Shown: positions 5,199 to 6,623 of the stretch, one piece after another
How positions within the stretch are numbered: position 1 is the first letter of the stretch
Layout of the letters: every line of letters begins with the position of its first letter
Source of the DNA: DSBX01 sp046484845
GTDB lineage: Bacteria > Hydrothermota > Tepidihabitantia > Tepidihabitantales > Tepidihabitantaceae
Direction: 5' to 3'
DNA length: 6,623 bases
Assembly: GCA_046484845.1 (NCBI GenBank)
Contig: JAWOIB010000156.1
Coordinates: 1 to 6,623 of the forward strand
The notes under the pieces: generated by a model
The model's input: the letters and a program-made list of their open reading frames with translations, nothing else
What the model was told of the DNA's origin: nothing
Database searches by the model: none
Position numbers and translations under genes: made by a program

Positions 5199-6623
5199 AT
5201 GACCAGGCGAGAAAGACCTGTGCGTAAGGCCCCGGGGGGGCGGTCGGCCCGAGCCGGCAGACTGAAGTCGCTCGCGAAATGCCCGACCGGCATTCGCGGG
5301 CTGGATGAAGTCACCGGCGGCGGGTTGCCGCGCGGCCGGCCGACCCTGGTCTGCGGCGGCGCAGGCTGCGGCAAGACGCTGATGGCGATGGAGTTCATCG
5401 TCCGCGGCGCCCGGGAGTTCGGCGAGCCCGGGGTGTTCATGGCGTTCGAGGAGACCGGGGCCGAGCTGGCCAGCAACGTCGCCAGCTTCGGGTTCGACCT
5501 GCCGGCGCTCATCCGGCAGAAGAAGCTGGCGGTGGACAGCGTCACCATCGAGCGCAGTGAACTCGAGGAGACCGGGGAGTATGACCTCGAGGGGCTGTTC
5601 ATCCGGCTGGGCGCGATGATTGACGAAGTCCACGCGCAGCGCGTCGCGCTCGACACAATCGAATCGCTTTTTGCCAGCCTGCCCAACGAGGGCATCCTGC
5701 GCGCCGAACTGCGCCGGCTGTTCCGCTGGCTGAAGGACCGGGGCGTGACCGCGGTGGTCACCGCCGAGCAGGGCCAGGACCACCAGCTCACGCGCTACGG
5801 CCTGGAGGAATACGTCAGCGACTGCGTGATTGCGCTCGACCACCGCGTGACCAACCAGGTTGCCACGCGCCGGCTCCGGGTCGTGAAGTACCGCGGCAGC
5901 AGGCACGGCACGAACGAGTACCCGACGATGATTGACGAGCAGGGCCTGAGCGTCATGCCCATCACGTCGCTCGGCCTCGGCCACGCGGTTTCGGCCCGGC
6001 GCATCTCCACCGGTATTCCGCGCCTGGATACGATGATGACCGGGAAGGGCTACTGGCAGGGCAGCAGCATCCTGGTCAGCGGCACCGCCGGCACGGGCAA
6101 GACCAGCGTCGCCACCGCGCTCGTGGACAGCGTCTGCCGGCGCGGCGGCCGGTGCCTCTACTCCTCGTTCGAGGAGTCGCCGGACCAGCTTGTCCGCAAT
6201 ATGGGGTCCATCGGCTTTCACCTCAAACCGCACCTGCGCAAGGGGTGCCTGCAGTTTCACTCGGTCCGACCCACGCTTTACGGGTTGGAGAGCCACCTGG
6301 TCGCCCTCCACGAACTGGTTGACCGATGGCACCCCGAGGTCGTGGTGATGGACCCGATAACCGGCCTGACCAGCATCGGCGACCCGGGCGAGGTCAAGAC
6401 GATGTTGATGCGGGTGGTTGACTTCCTCAAGAGCCGAGGCATCACCACGTTGTTCACCAGCCTGACCGAGGGCGGCAAACCCATCGACCGGACCGAGAGC
6501 AGTGTCTCCTCGCTGATGGACACCTGGATCCTGCTGCGGATGGTCGAGTCCGCCAGCGAGCGCAACCGGGTACTGTGTATCCTCAAGAGCCGCGGCATGG
6601 CGCATTCCAACCAGATGCGCGAG
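5199..6623 (+). CDS. kaiC: KaiC-type double-domain ATPase/kinase (3' end off window)
   Basis: The frame starts at ATG 5199, with GGAGG at 5186-5190 placed 8 nt upstream, and stays open for 475 codons to the window edge. Two RecA-like KaiC domains are present. CI has Walker A GGAGCGKT (53-60), catalytic Glu pair E84-E85, Walker B ending at D152, and K230/R232/H236 in KYRGSRH. CII has Walker A GTAGTGKT (295-302), E325-E326, Walker B VVVMD (D385) and K463/R465/H469. Counted against Synechococcus elongatus KaiC the numbering is offset by about +6, so only some 50 C-terminal residues should be missing. In that protein CI hydrolyses ATP and CII autophosphorylates at S431 and T432; here the equivalents are S437 and S438, and T426 corresponds to T432. 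All nucleotide-site residues checked are intact, so an active ATPase and possibly autokinase is likely. No kaiA or kaiB is visible, so a clock role is unproven; signalling or stress roles are known or proposed for non-cyanobacterial KaiC. Confidence 0.93.
   Translation, partial: MTRRERPVRKAPGGRSARAGRLKSLAKCPTGIRGLDEVTGGGLPRGRPTLVCGGAGCGKTLMAMEFIVRGAREFGEPGVFMAFEETGAELASNVASFGFDLPALIRQKKLAVDSVTIERSELEETGEYDLEGLFIRLGAMIDEVHAQRVALDTIESLFASLPNEGILRAELRRLFRWLKDRGVTAVVTAEQGQDHQLTRYGLEEYVSDCVIALDHRVTNQVATRRLRVVKYRGSRHGTNEYPTMIDEQGLSVMPITSLGLGHAVSARRISTGIPRLDTMMTGKGYWQGSSILVSGTAGTGKTSVATALVDSVCRRGGRCLYSSFEESPDQLVRNMGSIGFHLKPHLRKGCLQFHSVRPTLYGLESHLVALHELVDRWHPEVVVMDPITGLTSIGDPGEVKTMLMRVVDFLKSRGITTLFTSLTEGGKPIDRTESSVSSLMDTWILLRMVESASERNRVLCILKSRGMAHSNQMRE

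Noticed and set aside
5064..6605. A 513-codon minus-strand frame antisense to kaiC
   Set aside because: kaiC on the plus strand has both complete sets of ATPase motifs and a good ribosome binding site; the antisense text is low-information Ala/Arg/Pro/Val.

Overview
The window looks like a piece of a GC-rich bacterial genome, probably a metagenome-derived contig from an uncultured lineage. Most of it is about two thirds to three quarters G+C by eye. The gene set suggests a diderm (Gram-negative-type) bacterium: a lipoprotein beta-helix, a DUF362 protein ending in a type IX-like (Por) C-terminal sorting domain, a secreted beta-sandwich protein, a DUF3857 protein and a double-domain KaiC. The mix resembles candidate divisions such as WOR-3 and other FCB-like groups. 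That placement is inference; nothing here fixes the taxonomy.

Layout, left to right. (1) nt 1 to about 378, plus strand: the N-terminal part of a DUF3857 protein, entering from the left edge, in clearly lower-GC DNA (about 55% over nt 1-300). (2) From about nt 352-381 the DUF3857 reading stops making sense, and the minus strand begins to encode the body of an unrelated secreted protein that starts at nt 1032. Both genes lose their ends in the same 30 bases and the base composition changes there, so this is a chimeric junction (assembly misjoin or real rearrangement). (3) nt 1033-1553: a divergent intergenic region with a promoter at each end and a degenerate 12-bp tandem repeat of about 19 units. 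(4) nt 1554-3095, plus: a beta-helix lipoprotein. (5) nt 3171-5021, plus: a membrane-anchored DUF362 protein with a sorting-type C-terminus. (6) nt 5199 to the right edge, plus: a KaiC ATPase/kinase, nearly complete but open at the window end.

The four genes with visible upstream DNA each have their own sigma70-like promoter with a 16-17 nt spacer. The window therefore looks like single-gene transcription units rather than one operon. Three of the four products before kaiC are exported or envelope proteins. KaiC is cytoplasmic and has no visible partner: kaiA and kaiB are not in the window. The genes do not form an obvious pathway. The most unusual items are the chimeric junction, the 12-bp repeat between divergent promoters, the apparently leaderless minus-strand gene, the Ser-Ser phosphosite of KaiC with its structured leader, and the DUF362 protein that combines N-terminal membrane helices with a C-terminal sorting domain.
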